64,000 nucleotides of DNA from Seonamhaeicola sp. (GTDB taxonomy: Bacteria > Bacteroidota > Bacteroidia > Flavobacteriales > Flavobacteriaceae): positions 1 through 64,000 of the forward strand of contig NZ_JANQJQ010000044.1 in the NCBI RefSeq assembly GCF_028281565.1, in the 5' to 3' direction. Positions 63,678 to 64,000 of the stretch are shown piece after piece (position 1 is the first letter of the stretch; each line of letters opens with the position of its first letter). A program made the translations under genes and the position numbers. The notes beneath the pieces are model-generated. The model was not told where the DNA came from, ran no database searches, and saw only the letters and a list, made by a program, of their open reading frames with translations.

Positions 63678-64000
63678 TTAGACGGTCATGATTTCTTTTT
63701 CTTTGACATGGAAAATATCATCTGCTCTTTTAACGTACGAATCTGTCATTTCTTGTATGTCTATTTCAGCATTACCTTTAACGTCTTCAGAAGCATCGTC
63801 TAATTTTTTGATTTCATGCATGGCGTCTCTTCGGGCATTTCTAATACCAATTTTGGCATCTTCGCCTTCTGCTTTAGCCTGTTTAGACAGTTCCCGTCTA
63901 CGTTCTTCGGTTAATGGTGGTACGTTAATAATGATACTTTCGCCATTATTCATCGGGTTAAACCCAAGGTTGGCAATCATGATACCACGTTCAATTTCCT
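63678..64000 (-). CDS. frr: Ribosome recycling factor (5' truncated)
   Basis: Factor that, with EF-G, splits ribosomes after termination. About 106 C-terminal residues of the usual 185 are present; the frame is open to the window edge (EIERGI precedes the internal Met at 63980). Motifs: NPMNNGESIIINVPPLTEERRREL and KIGIRNARRDAMHEIKKL. The coiled-coil end reaches MTV. Confidence 0.95.
   Translation of the reverse strand, partial: EIERGIMIANLGFNPMNNGESIIINVPPLTEERRRELSKQAKAEGEDAKIGIRNARRDAMHEIKKLDDASEDVKGNAEIDIQEMTDSYVKRADDIFHVKEKEIMTV

Noticed and set aside
1-64000. CRISPR array, prophage or complete insertion sequence
   Set aside because: No regularly spaced repeats, integrase, transposase or phage structural genes are visible.

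Overview
The window is a stretch of chromosome from an AT-rich marine-type Flavobacteriaceae bacterium (phylum Bacteroidota). The evidence is consistent: TonB-dependent receptors carrying N-terminal CarboxypepD_reg-like domains, Bacteroidota-type promoters (TAnnTTTG -7 boxes), AT-rich leaders without Shine-Dalgarno sequences, ExbB-ExbD-ExbD, the flavobacterial gene neighbourhoods, and intergenic repeats of the TGAA(n)TTTCA type. No phage, CRISPR array or intact insertion sequence is present. One tRNA gene (Ser, GGA) is present.

Layout. 1-3660: class I ribonucleotide reductase (nrdB cut by the window start, then nrdA). 3758-6504: OmpA-like lipoprotein, RDD membrane protein, a cytosine deaminase of the fungal (Fcy1) type, and a secreted protein. 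6691-14733: a probable phosphate-acquisition island with a PiT transporter fused to a PhoU-like domain, a secreted MORN-type protein, a TonB receptor, a beta-helix lipoprotein and a stand-alone CarboxypepD_reg-like protein. Its three intergenic regions carry 11-bp-phased nTGTTA repeats that look like PhoB boxes. 14888-23582: dgt, dxs, a TonB-like protein, tadA, a ClC protein lacking the gating glutamate, and aspS. 23770-30524: a TetR-controlled RND efflux operon with a perfect 14-bp operator dyad over its promoter. 30649-31970: a polyprenyl synthase and a coupled small protein.

32006-43838 is the most coherent accessory region: a clade II (Sec/lipoprotein) nitrous-oxide reductase cluster. All genes run on the minus strand, in the order cytochrome c, fasciclin-domain lipoprotein, nosZ, a 4-TM protein, nosL, nosD, nosF, nosY, then a copper-supply module: a small CxxxC/His protein, a Met/His-rich lipoprotein, and an OprC/NosA-like TonB receptor with a CxxxM motif. 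The NO-protection gene ric follows. A divergent Rrf2 regulator with three cysteines faces the cluster, and one perfect TGAT-N4-ATCA dyad sits about 42 bp upstream of both predicted start sites.

44109-58649 is mainly housekeeping: sucA-sucB, an orphan LuxR-type response regulator, a retropepsin-like protease, tatD, asparaginase, tRNA-Ser, the ExbB/ExbD operon, a PorT-like barrel, a PAP2-like protein, rpoN and asnS. 58763-64000 holds an MMPL transporter, a CAP-domain lipoprotein inserted beside a decayed tail of its neighbour's DUF5686-type gene, that intact gene, a MITE-like element, and frr (cut by the window end).

Main second-look items: the phased Pho-box-like arrays and the receptor/lipoprotein pair they appear to control; the nos/copper-import module and its shared regulatory dyad; the ClC protein with both coupling glutamates replaced; and several genes whose -7 box lies only 4-5 nt before the start codon, suggesting leaderless mRNAs.
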